Below, one piece after another: positions 1-5,975 of a stretch of DNA of 7,844 nucleotides. Below the pieces are notes generated by a model. That model saw nothing but the letters and a program-made list of their open reading frames with translations, was not told the DNA's origin and did no database searches. The number at the start of each line of letters is the position of its first letter. Positions within the stretch are counted from its first letter, which is position 1. A program made the translations under genes and the position numbers. The stretch comes from Candidatus Merdenecus merdavium (GTDB taxonomy: Bacteria; Bacillota; Clostridia; Lachnospirales; Lachnospiraceae), in the NCBI GenBank assembly GCA_018715425.1, contig DVLR01000009.1, positions 1 to 7,844 on the forward strand. Reading direction: 5' to 3'.

Positions 1-1248
1 GAAGAATGGTTAGCTCTATTAGACGAAGCTGTTTATCAATATCAGAAGAAGACTGTTCGTAAAATGATTTTAAAAGATCATAAACGTCCAGATGGAAGAG
101 CAATTACAGAAATTAGACCTCTGGCAGCTGAAATTGACATTATTCCTAGAGTTCACGGTTCTGGAATGTTTACTCGTGGACAAACTCAAATCTGTACCAT
201 TACAACTTTGGCACCTCTTTCAGAAGCTCAAAGAATTGATGGTTTAGATGAAATGGAAACATCTAAAAGATATATGCACCACTATAATTTTCCATCTTAT
301 TCAGTAGGTGAAACAAGACCTTCTAGAGGACCAGGAAGACGTGAAATCGGTCATGGTGCTTTGGCAGAAAGAGCTTTAGTACCAGTTCTTCCAACGGTGG
401 AAGAGTTTCCATATGCAATTCGTACAGTTTCAGAAACCTTTGAATCTAACGGATCTACATCACAAGCTAGTATTTGTGCCTCTTCCTTGTCACTTATGGC
501 AGCAGGTGTTCCAATTAAAAAACCAGTAGCAGGTATTTCTACAGGTTTAGTAACTGGAGATTCAGATGATGATTACTTAGTATTAACAGATATTCAAGGT
601 TTAGAAGATTTCTTTGGAGATATGGACTTTAAAGTAGCAGGTACAAAGGATGGTATTACTGCAATTCAAATGGATATTAAAATTCACGGTTTAACAAGGC
701 CAATCGTTGAAGAAGCCATTGCTAAGACGAAAGAAGCTAGAATGTATATTTTAAATGATATTATGAATCCATGTATTCGTGAGGCAAGACCAGAAGTTGG
801 CACTTATGCTCCAAAAATTGTTCAAATACAGATCGATCCATCTAAGATAGGAGACGTTGTAGGACAAAGAGGAAAGACCATCAATGCCATTATAGAAGAG
901 ACTGGAGTTAAAATAGATATTACAGACGAAGGTGCAGTATCTGTTTGCGGCGTTGATAAAGAGAGTATGGATCAAGCCATTCATATGATTAAAATTATCA
1001 CTACTGATTTTGAAGCTGGACAGGAATTTATAGGTAAGGTTATTAGTATAAAAGAATTCGGTGCCTTTATTGAATTTGCTCCTGGAAAAGAAGGAATGGT
1101 TCATATTTCTAAGATCTCTAAAGAAAGAGTCAATAAAGTAGAGGATGTATTAGCCATGGGACAAATGGTTAAAGTTGTTTGCTTAGGAAAAGATAAAATG
1201 GGTAGAATTAGCTTTAGCATGAAAGACGTTGATCAAAAGTTCAACTAA
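1..1248 (+). CDS. pnp: Polynucleotide phosphorylase (PNPase), 5'-truncated by the window edge
   Basis: This is the C-terminal 415 residues of PNPase, the phosphate-dependent 3'-to-5' exoribonuclease that degrades mRNA to nucleoside diphosphates. The frame is open from base 1, so the gene starts upstream; the ATG at 64 is internal, because the preceding codons (EEWLALLDEAVYQYQKK) read as typical PNPase linker. In window numbering, the second RNase PH domain covers about residues 27-265. It has the GSGMFTRGQTQ segment near 53-63, the phosphate-site SNGSTSQAS near 149-157, and the catalytic pattern ending GDMDFK (D203, D209 and K211 correspond to E. coli D486, D492 and K494). A KH domain follows near 273-335 with GxxG loop GQRG (288-291), then an S1 domain near 341-407. 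The protein ends soon after S1, without the long acidic tail seen in some relatives. The family is about 700 residues, so roughly 40% is missing. A terminator lies directly downstream. Identification is near certain. Confidence 0.97.
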   Translation, partial: EEWLALLDEAVYQYQKKTVRKMILKDHKRPDGRAITEIRPLAAEIDIIPRVHGSGMFTRGQTQICTITTLAPLSEAQRIDGLDEMETSKRYMHHYNFPSYSVGETRPSRGPGRREIGHGALAERALVPVLPTVEEFPYAIRTVSETFESNGSTSQASICASSLSLMAAGVPIKKPVAGISTGLVTGDSDDDYLVLTDIQGLEDFFGDMDFKVAGTKDGITAIQMDIKIHGLTRPIVEEAIAKTKEARMYILNDIMNPCIREARPEVGTYAPKIVQIQIDPSKIGDVVGQRGKTINAIIEETGVKIDITDEGAVSVCGVDKESMDQAIHMIKIITTDFEAGQEFIGKVISIKEFGAFIEFAPGKEGMVHISKISKERVNKVEDVLAMGQMVKVVCLGKDKMGRISFSMKDVDQKFN

Positions 1249-1257
1249 AAAAAGATG

Positions 1258-1308
1258 AAAAAGAAACCATAGGAAGCATGATCATCATGAATCTTATGGT
1301 TTCTTTTT
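1258..1308. terminator. Bidirectional intrinsic terminator between pnp and xpt
   Basis: A 14-bp perfect inverted repeat (AAAAAGAAACCATA at 1258-1271, complement at 1295-1308) extends inward by G-T, G-C and A-T pairs and encloses a small inner CATG/CATG hairpin. On the + strand the arm ends in TTTTT followed by a T-rich stretch, which would end pnp transcripts 10 bp after its stop codon. On the - strand the A-rich run at 1247-1262 becomes the U tract, which would end xpt transcripts about 70 bp after their stop. The two genes converge here, so one hairpin plausibly serves both. Confidence 0.88.
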
Positions 1309-1377
1309 CGTTATTTTACATTCTGCTTACCAAAAAATGTATTTAAAATTACAGAAAATTCTTATAATAAAGATGAT

Positions 1378-1950
1378 TTATTCTTTGAAGGTTAGAGTGT
1401 CATCTGTCATAGATTCTATAATAGCTAGAGATTCTAAATGGATTCCCATTTCTCTAATAATATTTCCACCTTTTTGGAATCCTTTTTCAATAACGATACC
1501 AGCCCCCTCAATAGTTGAACCAGCATTCTGAACAAGATCAATAAGGCCTAATAAAGCACATCCATTAGCTAAAAAGTCATCAATAATAAGAACGTGATCT
1601 TCTGGGGTTAAAAATTTCTTAGCAATAATCACATCGTATGTACGTTTATGAGTAAAAGACTCAACCTTGGTACAATACATATCTCCATCTAAATTGATAC
1701 TCTGTGTTTTTTTTGCAAAAACCACTGGAACATCAAAATATTGCGCAACGATACAGGCTATTCCAATACCTGAAGTTTCTATAGTTAAGATTTTTGTAAT
1801 AGGATTGTTAGCGAAACGTTTTTTGAATTCCTTTCCTATCTCATTAAATAAATGAATATCCATCTGATGATTGAGAAAACTATCCACCTTTAAGACGTTA
1901 CCTGGCTTGATGTTGCCGTCTTTTAGAATTCTCTGTTTTAAAACTTCCAT
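1378..1950 (-). CDS. xpt: Xanthine phosphoribosyltransferase
   Basis: This 190-residue protein is the salvage enzyme that joins xanthine to PRPP to form XMP in the cytoplasm, which GuaA can convert to GMP. The length matches the family (about 190-195). The N-terminus MEVLKQRI...LKVDSFLNHQ closely resembles Bacillus subtilis Xpt as I recall it. The type I PRTase PRPP-binding motif is VLIIDDFLANGCA at residues 120-132. TKILTIETSGI (52-62) and VPVVFAKK (74-81) are further Xpt hallmarks, as is GIVIEKGFQKGG (151-162). The ATG is preceded by GAGGAGG five bases upstream (complement of 1956-1962). The gene is alone on its strand, converges on pnp and diverges from the dehydrogenase operon. No pbuX-like xanthine permease follows, unlike the xpt-pbuX operon of Bacillus. 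A sigma-A-like promoter lies close upstream, leaving a leader of roughly 30 nt, too short for a purine riboswitch. Confidence 0.96.
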   Translation of the reverse strand: MEVLKQRILKDGNIKPGNVLKVDSFLNHQMDIHLFNEIGKEFKKRFANNPITKILTIETSGIGIACIVAQYFDVPVVFAKKTQSINLDGDMYCTKVESFTHKRTYDVIIAKKFLTPEDHVLIIDDFLANGCALLGLIDLVQNAGSTIEGAGIVIEKGFQKGGNIIREMGIHLESLAIIESMTDDTLTFKE

Positions 1951-1974
1951 GCCTGCCTCCTCATAAATTTATAA

Positions 1975-1987
1975 ATAGTAGTACTAT
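1975..1987. repeat. Short palindrome at the predicted xpt transcription start
   Basis: ATAGTA and its exact complement TACTAT flank a single central G. The 13-bp element overlaps the end of the -10 box of xpt and its predicted +1 site, where a repressor dimer would block initiation. The arms are only 6 bp and the DNA is AT-rich, so an operator role is conjecture. Confidence 0.35.
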
Positions 1988-2014
1988 CATACAATATTCT
2001 GTATATATTTACAA
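1986..2014 (-). promoter_or_regulatory. Sigma-A-type promoter of xpt
   Basis: Read on the - strand, TTGTAA (complement of 2009-2014) is separated by exactly 17 bp from TATGAT (complement of 1986-1991). Matches to consensus are 4/6 and 5/6. The predicted start site falls near 1979-1980, about 30 bases before the xpt ATG. The transcript start is predicted from spacing only. Confidence 0.68.
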
Positions 2015-2017
2015 TAT
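1990..2017. repeat. Direct repeat TACAATAT across the xpt core promoter
   Basis: TACAATAT occurs at 1990-1997 and again at 2010-2017, with starts 20 bp apart, close to two helical turns. One copy touches the -10 box of xpt and the other covers its -35 box. This geometry suits binding of a protein to one DNA face, but the words are AT-rich and may simply reflect promoter composition. Confidence 0.35.
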
Positions 2018-2081
2018 GTTTTATAAAAAAATGATGATTGTCATAAAAAGTCATTTCATAAGATAAAATGTAAATGGCAGG

Positions 2082-2110
2082 TTGTAAAAGGACGGTTTCT
2101 ATGCTAAAAT
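2082..2110 (+). promoter_or_regulatory. Sigma-A-type promoter of the xanthine dehydrogenase operon
   Basis: TTGTAA (2082-2087) and TAAAAT (2105-2110) are separated by exactly 17 bp. Transcription would start near 2117, giving a leader of about 80 nt before the TTG start of the first gene. It sits 68 bp from the -35 box of the oppositely oriented xpt promoter, so the two do not overlap. A weaker alternative is TTGTCA (2038-2043) with GATAAA (2062-2067). Confidence 0.6.
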
Positions 2111-2141
2111 GAACCATGTGAATTTGTTTGTTAAAATGAAC
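2105..2141 (+). repeat. Direct repeat TAAAATGAAC at the xdh promoter
   Basis: The 10-bp word TAAAATGAAC occurs at 2105-2114 and 2132-2141, with starts 27 bp apart. A partial third copy, TAAAATGTAA, lies at 2064-2073. The first full copy begins with the -10 hexamer of the xdh promoter, and the second lies in the early transcribed region. It could be a regulator site or a duplicated promoter element; no matching known operator is recognised. Confidence 0.4.
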
Positions 2142-2184
2142 GGAAAGATACTTCAAAATTGTAAGGATCTCGTTTATGATCAAT

Positions 2185-2202
2185 GGAGGAAATAATAAAT
2201 TG
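2185..2202 (+). promoter_or_regulatory. Ribosome binding site and TTG start that set the N-terminus of the FAD subunit
   Basis: GGAGG at 2185-2189 is followed ten bases later by TTG at 2200-2202, in frame with the dehydrogenase FAD subunit. This site decides the start over the in-frame ATG at 2176, because translation from TTG gives the family-typical beginning MFTIKKF. Confidence 0.7.
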
Positions 2203-3000
2203 TTTACGATTAAAAAATTTGTTAAGGTAGAGAGTGTTGAAGAAGCCTATGAATTAAATCGAAAAAAATCCAATGTGGTAATCGGTGGAATGGCATGGCT
2301 TAAAATGAGCCCTCACAACTACCAGACAGGGATTGATCTATCCGGACTCGGTCTAGATACTATAGAAGAAGATGAAGAAGAATATAGAATCGGTTGTATG
2401 TGTACATTACGTCAATTAGAAACTCATGATTCTATGAATCGCTATTTTGATGGAGTCATGAAAGAGTGCGTAAGAAATATTGTTGGAGTTCAGTTTAGGA
2501 ATTGCGCCACAATCGGTGGTAGTATCTATAGAAGATTTGGATTTTCAGATATATTGACTTGTTTTTTATCCTTAGATTCCTACGTAGAGTTACACCATCA
2601 CGGTATCGTTTCCATGAAAGATTATCTAAATTTAAATTTAGATCGCGATATTTTAGTTCGTATTATCATTAAAAAAGATTGTCGAAAAACTTCTTATATG
2701 ACACAGAGAAATTCTGCTACTGATTTTCCTATTATAGCATGTGCAGTATCTTTAAAGGAAGATCAATGGTTTATTTCAGTTGGAGCAAGGCCAACAAGAG
2801 CGGCTCTTGTTACAGTTGAAAATAAGTTAAGCAGTCAGTCATCTAAAGAAGAAGTTAGTAAATTTGTAGATAAAGTCATAGAAGAATTTAACTTTGGCTC
2901 TAATATGAGAGCTTCAGAGGAATATAGAAGGCAGTTAGCAAAGGTATATGTCCAAAGATGTATCCTTGGTGTATTAAAAGGAGGTCAACATGACAATTAA
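2200..3000 (+). CDS. xdhB: Xanthine dehydrogenase-type molybdenum hydroxylase, FAD-binding subunit
   Basis: This subunit carries electrons from the Fe-S subunit to FAD and on to NAD+ or another acceptor. I place the start at TTG 2200, giving 266 residues beginning MFTIKKFVKVESVEEAYEL, the usual beginning of this family. GGAGG at 2185-2189 precedes it by 10 bases. An in-frame ATG at 2176 would add eight residues (MINGGNNK), but the strong ribosome site would then lie inside the gene, with only a weak AAGGA upstream. Visible parts are an FAD-binding segment VVIGGMAWLK (26-35), a second FAD motif CATIGGSIYRRFG (102-114), and a C-terminal CO-dehydrogenase-flavoprotein-like domain with SNMRASEEYRR near 234-244. 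The first motif departs from the common AGGTD pattern, and the second has GGS for the usual GGN. The protein is somewhat shorter than E. coli XdhB (about 290). It overlaps the next gene by 11 bp. The family is secure; the exact substrate of the complex is not. Confidence 0.87.
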   Translation: MFTIKKFVKVESVEEAYELNRKKSNVVIGGMAWLKMSPHNYQTGIDLSGLGLDTIEEDEEEYRIGCMCTLRQLETHDSMNRYFDGVMKECVRNIVGVQFRNCATIGGSIYRRFGFSDILTCFLSLDSYVELHHHGIVSMKDYLNLNLDRDILVRIIIKKDCRKTSYMTQRNSATDFPIIACAVSLKEDQWFISVGARPTRAALVTVENKLSSQSSKEEVSKFVDKVIEEFNFGSNMRASEEYRRQLAKVYVQRCILGVLKGGQHDN

Positions 3001-3466
3001 GGTTTGGCTAAATGGCAAAGAAATAGAAAAAGATATAGAAAAAGATATAGAAGCAGACCTATTGCTGTTAGACTTTTTAAGGCAGAATGGATGTTATAGC
3101 GTAAAAAGAGGTTGTGAAACATCCAATTGTGGTCTTTGTACCGTTTTAATGAACGGTACTCCAGTTCTTTCTTGTAACGTATTAGCTGCTAGAGCTGATG
3201 GAAAAAATATTACAACCATAGAAGGTCTGCAAGAAGAAGCCGAAGATTTTGGACGATTTTTAGCAGATCAGGGTGCAGAACAATGCGGTTACTGTAGCCC
3301 AGGTTTTATTATGAATGTGCTTGCCATGGTCCATGAATTAGAGGATCCAACAGAAACAGAAATCAAGGAGTATTTATCAGGGAATTTATGCCGATGTACA
3401 GGATATGTAGGCCAACTTAGAGCTATTAAGCTGTATCTGAGCAGAAAAAGGGAGGAAAGTAAATGA
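2990..3466 (+). CDS. xdhC: Xanthine dehydrogenase-type molybdenum hydroxylase, [2Fe-2S] subunit
   Basis: This 158-residue subunit relays electrons from the molybdenum centre to FAD through two [2Fe-2S] clusters. The plant-ferredoxin-like N-terminal domain has C42, C47, C50 and C62 (C-x4-C-x2-C, then C). The helical C-terminal domain has C99-x2-C102 and C134-x-C136, separated by 31 residues, exactly the canonical pattern of the family. All eight ligands are present, so both clusters should form. Length matches E. coli XdhC and CoxS (about 160). AAAGGAGGT at 2977-2985 lies four bases before the ATG. The ATG overlaps the end of the FAD gene by 11 bp, and its own TGA overlaps the next start as ATGA, which suggests translational coupling of the three subunits. 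Near the N-terminus the peptide EKDI is repeated (residues 13-20) because of a 12-bp tandem duplication; it lies before the cluster ligands and should be tolerated. Confidence 0.94.
   Translation: MTIKVWLNGKEIEKDIEKDIEADLLLLDFLRQNGCYSVKRGCETSNCGLCTVLMNGTPVLSCNVLAARADGKNITTIEGLQEEAEDFGRFLADQGAEQCGYCSPGFIMNVLAMVHELEDPTETEIKEYLSGNLCRCTGYVGQLRAIKLYLSRKREESK
3023..3046 (+). repeat. 12-bp in-frame tandem duplication within the Fe-S subunit gene
   Basis: The unit ATAGAAAAAGAT occurs twice back to back (3023-3034, 3035-3046), followed by six more matching bases (ATAGAA). It keeps the reading frame and encodes EKDIEKDI in the first beta-strand region of the subunit. Slipped-strand replication is the likely origin. 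Confidence 0.85.
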
Positions 3467-5742
3467 AAGCAGTCAATGCACCAATACGTAAAAAAGATGC
3501 TATGGCATTGGTTACAGGTAAGCCTGTATATACCAATGATATAGCGCCAAAGGACTGCTTGATTGTAAAGGTTCTAAGAAGTCCTTTCGCCCATGCTTTG
3601 ATACGTGAGATTCATACGAAATCTGCACTTAAAGTACCGGGGGTTACTTGTATCTTAACTTACAAAGATGCTCCAAATAGTAGATTTACAACTGCTGGGC
3701 AAACCTTTCCTGAGCCAAGTCCTTATGATCGATATATTTTAGATCAAAGAGTACGCTTTATTGGAGATGCCGTTGCAATTGTTGCAGGGGAGTCAGAAAA
3801 AGCAGTAAATCGTGCCCTTAAAATGATCAAAGTAGATTATCAAGAGCTTGAGCCAGTTTTAGATTTTAGAACAGCAAAAGATAACCATATACTGGTTCAT
3901 CCAGAAGAAGACTGGAAAGCTTTATGTGAAGTAGGAGCTGATAATAAAAGAAACTTAGTATCTTCAGAAGTCGATGGACATGGAGATCTAGAGGCAGCTT
4001 TTGCTAAGTGTGATTACATTGTTGAAGAAACTTATCATACAAAAGCCAATCAACAAGCCATGATGGAGCCATTTAGTACTTTTACTTATCAAGATGTATA
4101 TGGAAGATTAAATGTAATATCTTCTACTCAAATTACATTTCACGTCAGGAGAATATTAGCCAATGCATTAAATATTCCAAAGTCTAAGATTCGTGTCATT
4201 AAGCCTAGAATTGGTGGCGGTTTTGGAGCAAAGCAATCTGTTGTATCAGAAATTTATCCAGCTCTTGTCACCATGAAAACTGGTAAGCCAGCGAAAATAG
4301 TCTACACCAGAGAGGAATGTCAGATTGCAGCATCCCCACGACATGAAATGGAGATTAAGGTCAAAGTAGGAGCGGACAAAAATGGTATCATAAAAGCCAT
4401 TGATATGTATACCTTATCAAATTCTGGAGCTTATAGTGAACATGGACCTACAACGGTAGGACTTTCTGGTCATAAAAGCATTCCTTTATATGCAAAAGCA
4501 GAGGCCCATCGTTTTTCCTTTGATGTGGTCTATACCAATTTACAGTCGGCAGGAGCTTATAGAGGATATGGTGCTACTCAAGGATTTTTTGCAATGGAAT
4601 CTGCAGTTAATGAATTAGCAGCTAAAATAGGAATGGATCCCACTGTCATTCGGGAAATTAACATGGTAAAAGAAGGCGATGTTATGCCTGCTTACTATGG
4701 TGAGACAGCAACAAGCTGTGCATTGGACCGCTGTATGGCAAAAGCCAAGGATATGATAAAATGGAATGAGAAGTATCCGTGTAAGGATATGGGAAATGGT
4801 AAAATTCGTTCTGTAGGTGTTGCTATGTGTATGCAAGGATCTGGTATTTCTGTTATTGATACAGGAGCAGTCAATGTAAAGGTAAATGATGATGGATTTT
4901 ACAGTTTAATGATTGGAGCCTCAGATATGGGAACTGGCTGTGATACGATTTTAGCCCAAATCATGGCTGATTCTATGGATTGTCATATCGATAATATTGT
5001 TGTATACGGTGTTGATACTGATACTTCACCATATGATAAAGGTTCCTATGCATCTAGTACCACTTATATAACAGGGATGGCTGTAGTAAAAGCTTGCGAG
5101 CGTCTGAGAGTTAAGATTATGGAAGAAGGGGCAAAAGCTTTGGAGTGCTCTATAGATGATGTGGATTTTGACGGAGATAAAGTCTATATGATCAAGGAGG
5201 AAAAGAGTATTTCTTTAAAAGATATAGCTAATAATTCTATGGTTGGTACAGATAATACGTTATTTGCAACGGCATCTCATTTTTCACCAGTATCTCCACC
5301 GCCATTTATGGTGGGAATTGCAGAAGTCGAAATAGATAAGGAGACGGGCTTTTTACAATTGATTGATTATGCTGCAGTAGTTGATTGTGGAACTGTAATT
5401 AATCCTAACCTTGCTAGAGTTCAAGCAGAGGGTGGAATTGTTCAAGGGATCGGCATGGCTTTAACGGAGGAAGTTACTTATAGTGATAAAGGAAGAGTCT
5501 ATGAAAATTCCTTTATGCAGTACAAAATTCCTTCAAGAATGGACATTGGGGATATTCGTGTTGAATTCGAAAGTAGTTATGAACCATCTGGTCCATTTGG
5601 AGCAAAGTCAATCGGAGAAGTGGTTATTAATACGCCGTCACCAGCTATCGCAAATGCAATTGCAAACGCCACAGGGGTTCAGATTAGAGAATTACCAATG
5701 ACTGCTGAAAAGATTTTTAAAGGGATACACGGAAAAGAATAA
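3463..5742 (+). CDS. xdhA: Xanthine dehydrogenase-type molybdenum hydroxylase, molybdopterin-binding catalytic subunit
   Basis: This 759-residue subunit hydroxylates an aromatic carbon, probably of a purine such as xanthine or hypoxanthine, using water as the oxygen source. An N-terminal a/b-hammerhead domain spans about 15-135, followed by the two-part molybdopterin-binding domain. Hallmarks are QAMMEP (198-203), GGGFGAKQ (251-258), AYRGYGATQ (365-373; R367 corresponds to bovine XDH R880), GASDMGTG (485-492) and GAKSIGE (713-719), where E719 matches the catalytic base E1261 of bovine XDH. Position 258 is Gln where bovine XDH has Glu802; as I recall, E. coli XdhA also has Gln there. The loop is not the AYxCSFR signature of form I CO dehydrogenase, so CoxL is unlikely. 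Length is close to E. coli XdhA (about 750). GGGAGG at 3450-3455 precedes the ATG, which overlaps the Fe-S gene by 4 bp. Purine hydroxylase and nicotinate hydroxylase are alternatives. No cofactor-maturation gene lies nearby. Confidence 0.92.
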   Translation: MKAVNAPIRKKDAMALVTGKPVYTNDIAPKDCLIVKVLRSPFAHALIREIHTKSALKVPGVTCILTYKDAPNSRFTTAGQTFPEPSPYDRYILDQRVRFIGDAVAIVAGESEKAVNRALKMIKVDYQELEPVLDFRTAKDNHILVHPEEDWKALCEVGADNKRNLVSSEVDGHGDLEAAFAKCDYIVEETYHTKANQQAMMEPFSTFTYQDVYGRLNVISSTQITFHVRRILANALNIPKSKIRVIKPRIGGGFGAKQSVVSEIYPALVTMKTGKPAKIVYTREECQIAASPRHEMEIKVKVGADKNGIIKAIDMYTLSNSGAYSEHGPTTVGLSGHKSIPLYAKAEAHRFSFDVVYTNLQSAGAYRGYGATQGFFAMESAVNELAAKIGMDPTVIREINMVKEGDVMPAYYGETATSCALDRCMAKAKDMIKWNEKYPCKDMGNGKIRSVGVAMCMQGSGISVIDTGAVNVKVNDDGFYSLMIGASDMGTGCDTILAQIMADSMDCHIDNIVVYGVDTDTSPYDKGSYASSTTYITGMAVVKACERLRVKIMEEGAKALECSIDDVDFDGDKVYMIKEEKSISLKDIANNSMVGTDNTLFATASHFSPVSPPPFMVGIAEVEIDKETGFLQLIDYAAVVDCGTVINPNLARVQAEGGIVQGIGMALTEEVTYSDKGRVYENSFMQYKIPSRMDIGDIRVEFESSYEPSGPFGAKSIGEVVINTPSPAIANAIANATGVQIRELPMTAEKIFKGIHGKE

Positions 5743-5787
5743 GTAAAAGATGTCTTTCTTTTCTTAGAAAATAGAAAGGTGTATTAC

Positions 5788-5830
5788 AAAGCAGGTTAGT
5801 GAACCAGTCTTCACTAGCCTGCTTTTTTCT
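5788..5830 (+). terminator. Intrinsic terminator of the xanthine dehydrogenase operon
   Basis: A 13-bp stem (GCAGGTTAGTGAA at 5791-5803 with 5810-5822, one T-G wobble) has a 6-base CCAGTC loop and runs directly into TTTTTT. Three A-T pairs can extend the base. It lies about 45 bp after the stop codon of the molybdopterin subunit and isolates the operon from the downstream genes. Confidence 0.93.
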
Positions 5831-5880
5831 AGGTTGGTAAGTAGGAGGGGAATCTCATTGGGAAAGAGCCGTAGTATGTC

Positions 5881-5949
5881 TTGAGGGATGAGTTATTGTA
5901 TCATATTATAAAAGAATATGTGGCTTTATTCAGAATTTGATAGTATAAT
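5881..5949 (+). promoter_or_regulatory. Candidate promoters for the AI-2E protein / PBP gene pair
   Basis: TTGAGG (5881-5886), 17 bp, then TATTAT (5904-5909) forms a reasonable sigma-A-like promoter. A perfect TATAAT follows at 5944-5949, but the hexamer 17 bp upstream (TGGCTT, 5921-5926) is poor. Either could drive the downstream gene. An inverted repeat, CATATT (5902-5907) and AATATG (5915-5920), overlaps the first -10 box and might be an operator. Confidence 0.45.
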
Positions 5950-5975
5950 AAAATATTATAGAAAGGAAAGGTGAG

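Noticed and set aside
751..1104. 117-codon open frame on the - strand inside pnp
   Set aside because: It is antisense to the conserved KH/S1 coding region, and its translation (rich in Asn, Phe and Ser) is what reverse-reading AT-rich coding DNA gives.
2070..2120. Possible purine riboswitch on the + strand, from the fragment GGTTTCTATGC
   Set aside because: It resembles the GTTTCTACC element only superficially. The CCGTAAA and GACTATG segments and the P1/P2/P3 pairing are missing.
1938..2183. 81-codon open frame on the - strand upstream of xpt
   Set aside because: It spans the divergent promoter region, overlaps the start of xpt, lacks a ribosome site and has AT-driven residue composition with no recognisable domain.
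3463..5742. Form I carbon monoxide dehydrogenase large subunit (CoxL)
   Set aside because: The FAD/Fe-S/Mo gene order matches coxMSL, but the active-site loop is AYRGYGATQ rather than AYxCSFR, pointing to the XDH side of the family.
5754..5779. T-rich/A-rich hairpin just after the dehydrogenase operon
   Set aside because: The stem is A/T-dominated with a bulge and no following U tract; the hairpin at 5791-5822 is a far better terminator.
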